64,000 nt of DNA from Phycisphaerae bacterium (GTDB taxonomy: Bacteria > Planctomycetota > Phycisphaerae > UBA1845), in assembly GCA_029260235.1 (NCBI GenBank), contig JAJDDP010000015.1:1-64000 (forward strand), read 5' to 3'. Below are positions 37,527-46,590 of the stretch, piece after piece. Both the position numbers and the translations under genes were made by a program. Numbering within the stretch: the stretch's first letter is position 1; every line of letters starts with the position of its first letter. The notes beneath the pieces are model-generated. The model was not told where the DNA came from and did no database searches. It saw only the letters and a list, made by a program, of their open reading frames with translations.

Positions 37527-38273
37527 TCAATTCGGCAAAAGCTCGTCGTCCTCCTCTTCGCTGAAGAAACGTATGTGAGTATCGAAGGTCTTGTCCGTTA
37601 CCATGATCCCATCGACAACTTCATCACCTCCTTCGGCATCGACCTCGTTGTGGTGATAAATGTTGGGGTCGGATTGAAAAGGAACCGATTTCTTGCGGAC
37701 GAACTCGGCATGTTGGTCCGTCCAAAGCAGGCACATACCCTCGCCCCGCCAGTTTGCGGAGAAGGTTCTCCCCTTTTTGTAGTCCGCTCGGTCCCCCAGA
37801 TAGATCACCGCTTTTGGAGTCTTGTTCGGCTTGATATCGCTGTCGTAGGCGTATGAACAATGGAAAAGGATGTTCTTGACGTCGGCAGGCATCACAGGGA
37901 CCGCCTCATCGATCCCGGTGCCGCTCAATTGCGCCAGCACAAATCGACCATCAGCGGTCTTCTTGGTGGAGGCGGTATCGGATGTGTTGGGGTTGATAAA
38001 CATCTTGGAGGCGAGGTCAGCGTCCTTGCCGAGCATGCTCAAACTGAGAAAAGCTTTTCCTTCCAGGTCTTCGCCGAAGGCCGGGTAGCGATCTCGGTTG
38101 TCGTTTGCATAGGTGGCTGTGCTCGTTCCGATTCCACGGAGGTGAGCGAGAGTCACAGTGCGCTTGGCCAAGGTTCGTGATTTCTTAAGACTGGGTAGAA
38201 GGATGGCGATTAGCAATGCGATGATTGAAACCACCACCAAGAGTTCAATGAGTGTAAAGGCACGGCGATTCAT
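37527..38273 (-). CDS. Prepilin-like protein (type II pseudopilin / DUF1559-like)
   Basis: A 248-residue protein. The N-terminus NRRAFTLIELLVVVSIIALLIAILLPSL is a type IV prepilin signal, with cleavage expected before Phe6 and Glu at mature position 5 (signal shown here broken only by context). The rest is a soluble head typical of planctomycete pseudopilins (ANDNRDRYPAFGEDL, and late CLLWTDQHAEFV). It would be processed by a prepilin peptidase and built into a secretion pseudopilus or surface fibre. GGGAGGA lies 6 bases before its ATG. These genes are abundant and divergent in planctomycetes; no assembly genes are in this window. Confidence 0.85.
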   Translation of the reverse strand: MNRRAFTLIELLVVVSIIALLIAILLPSLKKSRTLAKRTVTLAHLRGIGTSTATYANDNRDRYPAFGEDLEGKAFLSLSMLGKDADLASKMFINPNTSDTASTKKTADGRFVLAQLSGTGIDEAVPVMPADVKNILFHCSYAYDSDIKPNKTPKAVIYLGDRADYKKGRTFSANWRGEGMCLLWTDQHAEFVRKKSVPFQSDPNIYHHNEVDAEGGDEVVDGIMVTDKTFDTHIRFFSEEEDDELLPN

Positions 38274-38314
38274 GATCAGTCCTCCCGCAAGGGCGTGCGA
38301 GCGCGCACACCGCA

Positions 38315-38336
38315 ACGCCGCGGATATCCGCGACGT
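38315..38336. promoter_or_regulatory. Palindrome upstream of the prepilin gene
   Basis: CGCGGATATCCGCG (38319-38332) is a perfect 14-bp palindrome, extended with one mismatch each side to ACG...CGT. It lies about 45 bases before the prepilin start and could be an operator or a 5' leader hairpin. Confidence 0.35.
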
Positions 38337-38384
38337 CGGCCACTCGGCGAGCGCGCCGGGTAGTGCTGTAGACTACCGGTTAGG

Positions 38385-38738
38385 TCAAAACGATTTCGAT
38401 GGCGTGATGTGGCCGGGAGGAGCGCGCGGGATGATTTCGCGTACAAGCTGGCCGCTTGGACGAACCCAGCAAGGCGTCACTGGATGGTTTATTAAAGCAC
38501 AGGCACTGAAAACGAGGGGCGGGAATTCGGAGGGTAGACCCTTTCCACCGTGGGACAGAATGATGCAGATCGAGCAGTCTTCGGATGAATGTCCCGGCGG
38601 TGACGACGGATCCCTGTCCTGATGATGATCATGATCTGTATGAGCGGCATGGGCGCTGAGAAGGTGCGATTCTTCTGCCAGGGACGCATGGCCGACGCAC
38701 AAGGCTACGATCAGAGCTAGGTATCGGTTTCTCGCCAT
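38385..38738 (-). CDS. Small exported His- and Cys-bearing protein (DUF2946-like)
   Basis: A 117-residue protein with a signal peptide (RYLALIVALCVGHASLAEE). The mature part begins with a His/Asp-rich stretch (AHTDHDHHQDRD) followed by EDCSICIILSHGGKGL, a pattern seen in small periplasmic metal-related proteins of the DUF2946 kind. It may bind copper or zinc. It lies 111 bases upstream of the prepilin gene on the same strand. The function is unassigned and the family link is tentative. Confidence 0.6.
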   Translation of the reverse strand: MARNRYLALIVALCVGHASLAEESHLLSAHAAHTDHDHHQDRDPSSPPGHSSEDCSICIILSHGGKGLPSEFPPLVFSACALINHPVTPCWVRPSGQLVREIIPRAPPGHITPSKSF

Positions 38739-38908
38739 GACGCCCACATTCTACCTCGGCCACCCCCCGTTGGCCATAGGGAGGCGCAGTGGACGCCGCA
38801 GCCAAACTTCGACGATTGGGACAAGAAAGCCGGGAGGAATCTCCCGGGGCATCCGCATCATCACCATTCGGTGGTGGGCGACGAATCTTGAACATGATTG
38901 GCGCTTGG

Positions 38909-39094
38909 TCAAGCGTGGGCGTCGATGCGCCCACCTTTGCCCGGCTCAATGGCAGCCGCAACGCCTGCGACTGCATCCTCGACGAGTTGGGCAGCCTGCT
39001 GCTGCTGCTCGTTGGCGATCTTGAGGGTGGCCGTTGCAACTCCAACCTGCGTCTGGCTTTGGCTAACGGCTGAGACTGAATCAATGCTGCTCAT
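38909..39094 (-). CDS. YjfB-like putative motility peptide
   Basis: A 61-residue protein. MSSIDSVSAVSQSQTQVGVA then a helical region rich in Gln/Ala (ANEQQQQAAQLVEDAV) and the ending PGKGGRIDAHA fit the YjfB family, in which a short helix-rich peptide ends in a GG-x-IDxxA motif. These peptides are annotated as putative motility proteins because they accompany flagellar genes, but none is nearby. AAGGAG is 7 bases before the ATG. Confidence 0.7.
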   Translation of the reverse strand: MSSIDSVSAVSQSQTQVGVATATLKIANEQQQQAAQLVEDAVAGVAAAIEPGKGGRIDAHA

Positions 39095-39339
39095 GAGGCT
39101 TCTCCTTTATGCTATGCCCGCACCAGGGGTTCATCGGCCTTTCGAGCACGATCCTGGAAGTGATCCTCCAGCAATGAATCTTGACCCATAATGTGGACGC
39201 GGATCGACTGTAACTGTTGGTTATGACACCTTGATTGCATCGGCTAGACCGTGCAAACTGCGCTTTTGCGGTGTGCGCCCTGCCAAGCATCGAAGCCGCC
39301 GTGCCGGATACTCCAAAGATGTCACCCAGGAATCGAATC

Positions 39340-39981
39340 ATGCGTAAGTACGAACGGTTTACCGAATTGATCACTTCCCAGCGCGAGCCGAGGGCAAATC
39401 ACCATACGCTCTTGTCCTGCGTATTGCCGCGGCCGATCGCGTTTGTCTCCACCCTTGGCCCGGACGGCGTGCCTAACTTGGCCCCGTTTTCGTTCTTCAC
39501 CGGGATTTGCGCCAACCCACCGGCGGTGATCTTCTCGCCGGCCATCAACATCAAGGGGCAAGAGAAGGATACGTTACGCAACTTGCGAGAGAGCGGTGAA
39601 TGCGTCATCAACGTGGTCAACCACGAAATCCGTGAGGCTATGAACCAGGCATCGTTCCCCTACCCACCGGACGTGAACGAGTTTGAAGCCGCAGGCTTTA
39701 CGCCGCTACCAAGTATCATCGTCAAACCGCCCCGGGTAGCGGAATCACCCGCCCAGATGGAAGCAACGCTGATCGAAATCGTCAAAGTCGGGCAAGGGCC
39801 TCTCTCGGGCAACATTTGCATCTGCGAAATCAAGTGCTTCCACATCGCCCAAGAGATGTGCCTGGAAAACGGCACAGCCGACATCGCCCAGATCGATCTG
39901 GTAGGCCGACTAGGCGGCGATGGCTACAGCACCGTTCGCGACCGCTTCGACCTGCCAAAACCGTCGCCGCCTGGGCAATGA
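39340..39981 (+). CDS. Flavin reductase-like FMN-binding protein
   Basis: A 213-residue protein of the flavin reductase-like split-barrel family. SCVLPRPIAFVSTLGPDGVPNLAPFSFF is the FMN-binding N-terminal motif, followed by PAVIFSPAINIKGQEKDTLRN and GECVINVVNHEI. Such proteins use FMN with NAD(P)H or serve as partners to oxygenases. ATG 39340 is preferred since AGGA is 8 bases upstream; ATG 39319 is the alternative. Monocistronic. The electron acceptor is unknown. Confidence 0.87.
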   Translation: MRKYERFTELITSQREPRANHHTLLSCVLPRPIAFVSTLGPDGVPNLAPFSFFTGICANPPAVIFSPAINIKGQEKDTLRNLRESGECVINVVNHEIREAMNQASFPYPPDVNEFEAAGFTPLPSIIVKPPRVAESPAQMEATLIEIVKVGQGPLSGNICICEIKCFHIAQEMCLENGTADIAQIDLVGRLGGDGYSTVRDRFDLPKPSPPGQ

Positions 39982-40151
39982 AGTCGGGCCGACCTCTTCG
40001 CCGCCGCCCGTAGTGCGCACGATTATCGCCCCCTGCAGCCGAACCTGGCTGGAGGCTGTCGCTGGCAAAGCGCGTAGCCGATAGGTATGATGTTGCGTCG
40101 TTCGGCCGAGAGATAGTTCGTTGGGGGGTAATCCCGGGGAGTAACCTAGTT

Positions 40152-40910
40152 GTGAGTGATGCCGTTAAGAAGATCAGCAGTCTAACCGTATTCTACCCGT
40201 GCTACAACGAAGAAGCCAACGTGGTCAACACCACCGAGTCTGCGCTCAAGACGTGCCGGCGGCTGGCTGATGACTTCGAAGTCATCATCGTCAACGACGG
40301 CAGCAAAGACCGCACAGCCGAGTTAGCCGATGAATTGGCCGCCAAGTACCCCGAGGTCAAAGCTGTGCATAACAACCCCAACCGCGGCTACGGCGGCGCT
40401 CTTCAGCGCGGCTATCGCGAAGCCACTAAAGATTGGATCTTCTACACCGACGGAGACGGCCAATTCGATTTTGAAGAGATCGAGAAGCTCATTCCGCTCC
40501 TCGACAAGTACGACTGCGTGAGTTGCTACCGGTTGGACCGCAAAGACTCGGCCATGCGCAAGCTCAATGCCTTCTGCTGGGGAACGCTGGTCCGCTTCCT
40601 GTTCAAGATGAACATCCGCGATATCGACTGCGCCTTTAAGCTATTCCCCAAGCGAATCATCGACGAGATCGAAATGCACTCGGAAGGTGCCCTGATCGAT
40701 ACCGAAGTGTTGGCTCGGATCACAAAGCTCGGCTATAGCATCGGGCAGATCGGCGTGCATCACTACGCCCGAACCGCCGGCGAACAAACCGGAGCTAACC
40801 TGGGGGTCATCCTGCGGGCCTTCAAAGAGCTGTTCAAGCTCCGCAAGCAAATCAACGAATCCAGCAAATCAGCGATAAGCGGACAAGCCAAGCAAAGCGC
40901 CGCGGGTTGA
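40152..40910 (+). CDS. Family 2 glycosyltransferase (DPM1-like)
   Basis: A 252-residue enzyme. The GT-A fold motifs are visible: FYPCYNEEANV, VIIVNDGSKDRT, and the metal-binding YTDGDGQFD near residue 98, then DIDCAFKLFPKR. It probably moves a sugar from a nucleotide donor to polyprenyl phosphate, as polyprenyl-phosphate mannosyl- or glucosyltransferases do. No C-terminal membrane helices are present. The start is GTG 40152, the only start before the conserved N-terminus; GGGGAG lies about 10 bases upstream. It could supply the lipid-linked sugar used by GT-C enzymes such as that at 27325-28953. Confidence 0.87.
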   Translation: MSDAVKKISSLTVFYPCYNEEANVVNTTESALKTCRRLADDFEVIIVNDGSKDRTAELADELAAKYPEVKAVHNNPNRGYGGALQRGYREATKDWIFYTDGDGQFDFEEIEKLIPLLDKYDCVSCYRLDRKDSAMRKLNAFCWGTLVRFLFKMNIRDIDCAFKLFPKRIIDEIEMHSEGALIDTEVLARITKLGYSIGQIGVHHYARTAGEQTGANLGVILRAFKELFKLRKQINESSKSAISGQAKQSAAG

Positions 40911-40946
40911 TCTATCAGCTCCATAGGGATTTGATGGCTACCGGGG

Positions 40947-41777
40947 CTAGCCGTGCATCCAGGTAGGAACATGCCACCATCGAATGACCTGCCAGCACCA
41001 ACAGAGCATGGCTATTTGAATCGCTATGCAAATCAGCGATGCTCTCCGCTCACTCCTCCGGGCCGTCCAATGCAGATTCGGCTGACGCCGCGCCAGCCAC
41101 ACTGATGCGGCAAGTAGGCCAAGAGGCCACCAAGGTTGCCCCCACGCAGGGCTATTGGGATGGTGTGGCCAAAACCAAAGCCCCGCAGCATAGGTGGATA
41201 CCATAACCGCGGAACCTCTGTACCAGCGCCGCAGCCACTTGCCTTCAGCAACAACTGTTTGCCCTCCAGCTAGATAGCGAATTGCCCAAGCAGTGTTTTT
41301 CATGATCAAGAGGGCAATCATCGACGGAAGAAGCAGCGCCAAGAAGTGCCAGACTATGAAGGGCTGAAATGTAACAAGACCAAAGATCCTTCGGGGACTC
41401 CAAAGGGCCACGACGCACGCAATAACGAAGACTCGCTGGGGGATTCCCCTTCGAGGCACAGCTGAAACGAGGAGGTACGATGGAACCAGAAGAAGTTGTG
41501 CGCCGACATTGCTTGAGTTACGGAGGCTACCTGTAGCCAGCCAATGCCACCAAACGGCAGCGGCCCAGAACAGCCCTATCGTGGGCAAGAGGCTTGCCCA
41601 ACGCTCAGCCCAACTGATTCGGAGGAAGCCGCGCGGGACGAACGGAATCACTGCCCGATTCAACGTGTTGCCACACTCCGGACAGCGCGGCGAAACAAGC
41701 CCAAATAGATCGTATCTACAGCGGGGGCAATACTGCGTAACCTCAGTTACGTCGGATCCTGGGCCTGCGTGCGGCAT
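40947..41777 (-). CDS. Zinc-ribbon multi-pass membrane protein
   Basis: A 276-residue protein. The N-terminal zinc ribbon (CPRCRYDLFGLVSPRCPECG, about 17-36) precedes six or seven hydrophobic helices. The helices are rich in Trp. No ribosome site is clear before the ATG. It belongs to the same broad zinc-ribbon family as 10556, 26826 and 62846. Convergent with the GT2 gene; function unknown. Confidence 0.7.
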   Translation of the reverse strand: MPHAGPGSDVTEVTQYCPRCRYDLFGLVSPRCPECGNTLNRAVIPFVPRGFLRISWAERWASLLPTIGLFWAAAVWWHWLATGSLRNSSNVGAQLLLVPSYLLVSAVPRRGIPQRVFVIACVVALWSPRRIFGLVTFQPFIVWHFLALLLPSMIALLIMKNTAWAIRYLAGGQTVVAEGKWLRRWYRGSAVMVSTYAAGLWFWPHHPNSPAWGQPWWPLGLLAASVWLARRQPNLHWTARRSERRASLICIAIQIAMLCWCWQVIRWWHVPTWMHG

Positions 41778-42089
41778 ACATGTTCATACTGCCAGGAGAG
41801 GATGTTGGTTCGCATGTTGGGGCCAGAAAGCCGATCCGTCGCGATTCTTCGAGACCGCGCCCCGCTCGGGAGGACCCCTCAAGGCAAGCGTCGTGCTAGA
41901 TCTTGATTCGCGAACCCTGGCGACGCGCCCCGAAGCGTGCGAACCAGGAAATGTCGGCTGGATGCGATCCGCGGCCAAACAGCTGCCCGCATTTCCGCTT
42001 ACCACGGCTCGAATCAGGATTGCAGGGTGTCCGAGACGGCTAGGCAGCGGCAACCAGATGGCTATACTGGCGGCTTTGGGAGAATTGTT
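41778..42089. other. Gap between divergent genes
   Basis: No gene is supported, although the frame of the downstream TPR gene is open back to 41937. GCTATACTGG at 42061-42070 includes a possible -10 box (TATACT 42063-42068), which would leave a leader of only about 15-20 bases before TTG 42090. No clear -35 was seen. Confidence 0.4.
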
Positions 42090-43445
42090 TTGGGATTGAA
42101 GCCTGTGCCCGAATCTGAAGCGTTGGACTTGCTCGACACGGTTGGCTCGCTGATTAACGCCAATGCGCTCTCGGCTGCCCGTTCCCTGGTCGAGTCCGTC
42201 GATTGGTCGGCCCAGTCGCAGGAGCTGCAGGGCAGAGCGGCAGGCCTGGGCTGGCTGTGCGCATTCTACGACGAATCTCAAGTTGATTCTGCCGCGGATC
42301 TGCTCTCCACTCTTGATCTGCACCAGAAAGACCGCGCCTACCTCTTGGCTATGGGCGCTGAACTGGCAGACCAGAACGAGTATGACGCTGCCGCTCGAGT
42401 GTTTGGCTGTCTATGCGAGGTAGATCCAACTAGCCACATACCCTTGCAGCACTTGGCCTTGGCTTTGGAATGTGGCGAGCAATTTGAAGAGGCCCTGGAC
42501 GCCTACGACAAAGCCATCAAGCAAACGCCCGAGTTTGCTCCGGTTGTCCTGGGAAAAGCAAGATGCCAAGCTGAATGCGGGCAGTTTACAGAAGCAGTCG
42601 AGTCCTATGAACGCTACCTGGAACTTCGGCCCGACGATGCGGAGCAGTGGCTCTCGCTGGCGGTGCTGTTGGGCGACATCGAAGAACACCACCGAGCCGA
42701 CCAAGCCTACGAAGCCATGGAACGCATCGGGGCGGACCCCATCGACCTCTACTACAACTGGGCAGTGGCAGCCGCTTCTCGAAATGACCTGGATCGCCTT
42801 CTGGGCTGCCTGAGCAAGCTAGAGGAGAAGACGCCCGATACCTGGGAAACGGTAATCGTCCGCGCCCTCCAAGCCGAGCTGGAAGAGCAAACCTGGCAAG
42901 CGTGGGAACTGTGCAAAGACGCATGGGATCTGGTCCGCAACGGCGAAGAAGAGGGCGACGAGGAAGATCTCCATGAGGCAGCATCATGCGCCGACGCTGT
43001 TCTAGGCGTTGCCGCCCGCAACGATCTACGCGAATACATAGACGAATTTGTTGAGGATCTCTTTGCCGGCGAAATCCTGACCGAAGGAATTCTGGATCAG
43101 CTCCGGGGCATCTACGGAACGCACTCTGAGCGGGCCTCTGATTTTCTGGTCGAGCTTGAGGGCAAGATTACCGAGCAAGAGTTGATCGACGAGATTCAGG
43201 GCGATGATAACATGGCCAACCCGCCCTACGGATACTTCCGCTACTATCGCGTCTGGGCAGAGAGCGCCGATCAAGCCACAGAATTGGTGGAAGAGTTCGA
43301 AGATCGCTGCGGCGGTAACCACTCCCGCATCGAGGTGACTGAGATCGAGGCTGAACCCGAGGAAGAGAACCTCGGCGTCTGGTACCGATCAACCATGCAT
43401 GTGCTCGCCCTGGATGAAACCGAGGATGGCGGGCAAGACTCCTAA
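42090..43445 (+). CDS. Acidic TPR protein
   Basis: A 451-residue acidic protein. TPR repeats cover about 80-240 (IPLQHLALALECGEQFEEALDAYDKA, APVVLGKARCQAECGQFTEAVESYERY). The remaining part is rich in Glu and Asp (EEEGDEEDLHEAASCADAVL) and ends in a compact domain (FRYYRVWAESADQATELVEEFED ... WYRSTMHVLAL) that I do not recognise. The start is TTG 42090, with GGGAG at 42078-42082, 7 bases upstream. It is 40 bases from the aminotransferase gene and may be in the same operon. No signal peptide. Confidence 0.75.
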   Translation: MGLKPVPESEALDLLDTVGSLINANALSAARSLVESVDWSAQSQELQGRAAGLGWLCAFYDESQVDSAADLLSTLDLHQKDRAYLLAMGAELADQNEYDAAARVFGCLCEVDPTSHIPLQHLALALECGEQFEEALDAYDKAIKQTPEFAPVVLGKARCQAECGQFTEAVESYERYLELRPDDAEQWLSLAVLLGDIEEHHRADQAYEAMERIGADPIDLYYNWAVAAASRNDLDRLLGCLSKLEEKTPDTWETVIVRALQAELEEQTWQAWELCKDAWDLVRNGEEEGDEEDLHEAASCADAVLGVAARNDLREYIDEFVEDLFAGEILTEGILDQLRGIYGTHSERASDFLVELEGKITEQELIDEIQGDDNMANPPYGYFRYYRVWAESADQATELVEEFEDRCGGNHSRIEVTEIEAEPEEENLGVWYRSTMHVLALDETEDGGQDS

Positions 43446-43485
43446 GTACATCCGCAGAAGTAGAAGGGCATCGAGGCATTACTCC

Positions 43486-44595
43486 ATGGAAGCGATCAAC
43501 ATGCTGGATCTGCAGGCTGAGTTTCGACATATCAAGGATGATGTCCGGGCTGCCATCGAAAACGTGCTGGAACACCAGTGGTTTGTGGGCGGGCCTGAGG
43601 TTCAGCAGCTCGAAGAGAAACTAGCAGCCATGTGCGGCTGTAAGTTCGCCGCCGCAATCAGCAGCGGCACCGATGCCCTGCTCTGCGCATTGATGTCGCT
43701 GGGCATCGAAGCTGGGGACGAAGTGATTACCACGCCGTTCACCTTCTTTGCCACGGCGGGTTGCATCCACCGGTTGGGGGCTACGCCGGTGTTCGTTGAC
43801 ATCGAGCCGGACACCTTCAACATCAATCCAAAACTCCTCGAGTCAGCCATCACGGCCAAGACCAAGGTGATCCTACCGGTCCATTTGTTTGGGCAATGTG
43901 CCGAGATGGACGTGATCAACGATATCGCGGTCCGCAACGGCAACCTGCCGGTGCTCGAAGATGCTGCCCAAGCCATTGGTTCGACGTATAGAGATCGCCC
44001 CGCAGGCTCCTTGGCAACCGCCGCTGCCATGTCTTTCTATCCGACCAAGAACCTCGGCGGATTTGGCGAGGGCGGCATGATCGTGACCGACGACGAGTCC
44101 CTGGTCGAGCGATGCCGCATGACCCGCAATCACGGTGAGACCAGTCGTTATCATCACGCCTTTGTTGGCGGGAATTTTCGGCTCGATACGATGAAGTGCG
44201 CCATTTTGCTGGCCAAGCTGCCACACCTTGCTGGCTTCCAAGCAGCTCGGGTCCACAATGCCGCCCGTTATGGCGCACTTCTGGCTGATTCTCCCGTTCA
44301 AACTCCTGCGATCAGGCCCCATAACAAATCCTGCTTCCACCAGTACTCCATACTCTGCGACCGCCGAGACGAGTTGATGGCCCACCTGAAGGAATGCAAA
44401 GTCGGCTGCGGCGTCTACTATCCCATCCCCTTGCACATGCAGGAGTGCTTCAAGCCGCTGGGGTACGAGGAAAGCGATTTCCCGGTGAGTATGGAAGTGG
44501 CTGGCAGAATCCTGTCGCTGCCCATTCACCCCATGCTAAGCGACAAAGAAGTAGAATTCGCCGCCGCAGCCATCAAGACGTTCTTTGAGGGTTGA
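43486..44595 (+). CDS. DegT/DnrJ/EryC1/StrS family aminotransferase
   Basis: A 369-residue PLP enzyme. AAISSGTDALLCALMSLGIEAGDEV is the phosphate-binding region, PVLEDAAQAIGSTYRDRPAGSL contains the Asp facing the PLP ring, and SFYPTKNLGGFGEGG holds the Schiff-base Lys. It transfers an amino group, usually from glutamate, to a keto sugar nucleotide for surface glycans. The conserved N-terminus MLDLQAEF starts six residues after ATG 43486; ATG 43501 is an alternative. It fits with the nearby glycosyltransferase and epimerase genes, but the sugar product is not known. Confidence 0.93.
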   Translation: MEAINMLDLQAEFRHIKDDVRAAIENVLEHQWFVGGPEVQQLEEKLAAMCGCKFAAAISSGTDALLCALMSLGIEAGDEVITTPFTFFATAGCIHRLGATPVFVDIEPDTFNINPKLLESAITAKTKVILPVHLFGQCAEMDVINDIAVRNGNLPVLEDAAQAIGSTYRDRPAGSLATAAAMSFYPTKNLGGFGEGGMIVTDDESLVERCRMTRNHGETSRYHHAFVGGNFRLDTMKCAILLAKLPHLAGFQAARVHNAARYGALLADSPVQTPAIRPHNKSCFHQYSILCDRRDELMAHLKECKVGCGVYYPIPLHMQECFKPLGYEESDFPVSMEVAGRILSLPIHPMLSDKEVEFAAAAIKTFFEG

Positions 44596-44888
44596 TCGAC
44601 CCCAAAAAGAGTTACCAGCCACGCCCGTTCGGGCTTGGTCAAGGCGATCTAATCCTGCTTCAGGACCATTTTTCTGAGCCAGGGGGACATAAAGACCGTG
44701 TTTGACTGGACTTGGCCACATGTTGAGCCGTATAAGAACTACAGCCAGGACCGGTGAATAATCGCCCGAAATAGGTGGAAGGCTCGGCTTGCTTGCCAAA
44801 CGGCAGACGGGCGTCTTAGCCTGAATCGCAGCGAAAGTGCGGCGGACCGACCATCTAACGAACGTACCCGGAATCGAGAGGACCGAAG
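44596..44888. other. Gap upstream of the surface protein gene
   Basis: GCCCG-TT-CGGGC (44623-44634) inside ACCA/TGGT makes a hairpin just after the aminotransferase stop, without a T-tract. TTGACT (about 44704) and TATAAG (about 44733) are too far apart for a standard promoter. No c-di-GMP riboswitch core was recognised. Confidence 0.35.
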
Positions 44889-45995
44889 ATGAACGTGATT
44901 CGATGCGCAGCTGTGACCGTGCTGATTCTATCTGGAACTGCCCTGGGCCAGATAACCGTTGCTCTACAAAACAGTGCCGCACCTGAGACCGCTGGCATCA
45001 CCTTGGCTGTGGGCGATACAGCCACCGTCGATATTCTAGTGAGCGTCCCGGACGGATCCTCGTTGATCGGATTGGATGCGATCCTGGTTCTGTTCAATGC
45101 CGACTTGGAGGTGGGACAAGGCGTCGAGATCATCGGATTCAACGACCAACCACTGGAAGGCGTATCCCTGCTAGGCCGTGGGACGGCGTCTGATGCTTCG
45201 GCTGAATCGCCGGCGGCGATCAACGATTATCAGCTGATTCTGGACGTCCTCGATTTTCCATTGACGGCTGAGTCAGGCTTGGCCGGGGAAATGACTGTCG
45301 TGGCTGATCAAATCATTATTCGTGGCACTGCCGAAGCTGACGATAGTTTGTTCTTTGCATTTGGCGTGCAATCGCCAGGTGCCTTTGAGCTATTCCAAAA
45401 CCCAATCACCATGGAATTTGAAATAGCGGATATCGCTGTCGAGCTAGGCCTAGGCTCAACCGATGAGCCGTTCCTGGTAACCGTCGGACCGGGGGAGGTG
45501 ACCCCACCGGACGGTGGAGGCGGTGATGGAGGCGGTGGCGGTGACATCAACACGGACGGCGACATCAACACCGACGGCGTTACGCCCGACGATTCAGACG
45601 GGGATGGTCTGACCGACGAAGAAGAAATGGCCGCGGGCACCGATCCGGGCGACGCGGACAGCGATAACGACGGCATCGACGACGGCTTCGAGATCGACAA
45701 CGGACTGGACCCCATGGTAGACGACAGCGAAGAAGACTCGGACGACGACGGCCTGAGCAATGAAGGTGAATTCGCAGCCGGAACCGATCCCAATGACGCC
45801 GACACCGACGGCGACGGCGAAAACGATGACACCGATCCCGATCCTCTTGATCCAGAGGTCATGAGCAATGTTGGCAGGTCCAGCAGCGGCGGTGGCGGTG
45901 GCGGAGGAAGCCCCTGCGGCGTCGGCGTTATCAGCCCCATGCTCCTGGGATTGATGGTGTTCGGCTGGGTGGGCATTCGCCGGAGGGCTTTATAG
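44889..45995 (+). CDS. Surface protein with cohesin-like domain, Ca-binding repeats and C-terminal sorting-like tail
   Basis: A 368-residue protein. A signal peptide (AAVTVLILSGTALGQ) is followed by a beta-rich domain (about 22-205) with SLIGLDAILVLFNADLEV, similar to cohesin-like folds. A Gly-rich linker leads to thrombospondin type-3-like repeats (about 235-325; DSDGDGLTDEEEMAAGTDP, DSDNDGIDDGFE), which bind calcium. The last 35 residues have a Gly/Ser run, SPCGVG, a hydrophobic helix (PMLLGLMVFGWVGI) and RRR, the three-part layout of CTERM sorting signals processed by archaeosortase- or rhombosortase-like enzymes. GAGG precedes ATG 44889. No sortase gene is in the window. Confidence 0.83.
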   Translation: MNVIRCAAVTVLILSGTALGQITVALQNSAAPETAGITLAVGDTATVDILVSVPDGSSLIGLDAILVLFNADLEVGQGVEIIGFNDQPLEGVSLLGRGTASDASAESPAAINDYQLILDVLDFPLTAESGLAGEMTVVADQIIIRGTAEADDSLFFAFGVQSPGAFELFQNPITMEFEIADIAVELGLGSTDEPFLVTVGPGEVTPPDGGGGDGGGGGDINTDGDINTDGVTPDDSDGDGLTDEEEMAAGTDPGDADSDNDGIDDGFEIDNGLDPMVDDSEEDSDDDGLSNEGEFAAGTDPNDADTDGDGENDDTDPDPLDPEVMSNVGRSSSGGGGGGGSPCGVGVISPMLLGLMVFGWVGIRRRAL

Positions 45996-46037
45996 CCCCA
46001 TTATTCCGCTGAAATCCGCCCCTGGTAGAGCATTCGA

Positions 46038-46066
46038 TTGGCGTTGGCCAATTGCGCGGCTATACT
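46038..46066 (+). promoter_or_regulatory. Sigma-70-like promoter
   Basis: TTGGCG (46038-46043), a 17-base spacer, and TATACT (46061-46066) give a good vegetative promoter about 35 bases before the short lipoprotein gene. Confidence 0.6.
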
Positions 46067-46106
46067 GTACTCGCACTGCTGCTCGATCTGAGGCCGTAGA
46101 CTGCGC

Positions 46107-46508
46107 ATGGGATGCCAACCGTACATGCGGATGTACCACACCGATAGTCGATCTTGGTTTATGCTCCTGGCTCTCTGCGTGGTTGGGTGTGGGGTTTCGT
46201 GTTCGGAATCAGAGAAATCCACGACCTGGGGCGGACTTGAGTATGAGCAAGACCAGGCGTTGACCTCCTCTGAGCAAGTCGCCGTGCAGCGCGCGCTGCA
46301 AGCCAACCATCGAAGCGTCACCGGGCCTTATCAGGTCAGTCGGACCACCTTGTTCAGCGATACCATGACCGAGAAGGAACGCCGCAAGTTCCAAGAAAAA
46401 GCAGCTGATCGGATTCGGCAACGCGCCGAGGATCAGATGAAGGAGGATCGATTGCGAAGAGCACAGCAGGTGGACGAGCAAAGAAAAGTCGGTCGCAGCA
46501 GTGGGTGA
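46107..46508 (+). CDS. Small predicted lipoprotein
   Basis: Up to 133 residues. The hydrophobic stretch FMLLALCVVGCGVSC contains a lipobox-like LCVVGC. The C-terminal 50 residues are highly charged and helical (EKERRKFQEKAADRIRQRAEDQMKEDRL). Several start codons are possible (46107, 46125, 46131) and none has a clear ribosome site. A good promoter precedes it. I do not recognise the family. Confidence 0.55.
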   Translation: MGCQPYMRMYHTDSRSWFMLLALCVVGCGVSCSESEKSTTWGGLEYEQDQALTSSEQVAVQRALQANHRSVTGPYQVSRTTLFSDTMTEKERRKFQEKAADRIRQRAEDQMKEDRLRRAQQVDEQRKVGRSSG

Positions 46509-46590
46509 TCGTTGTTGGTTCACCCGAGTGTGATCGTAGCCCAAGTTTCTAAATTGGTTGCTGACCAGAATAAAGGGGGAATTCCATATC

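Noticed and set aside
44596..44888. Cyclic-di-GMP riboswitch before the surface protein gene
   Set aside because: GCGAAAGTGC-like fragments are present but the conserved order and the GGGCAAA core are not.
45308..45976. 222-residue antisense frame rich in Ser and Pro
   Set aside because: Low-complexity mirror of the Asp/Gly-rich calcium repeats.
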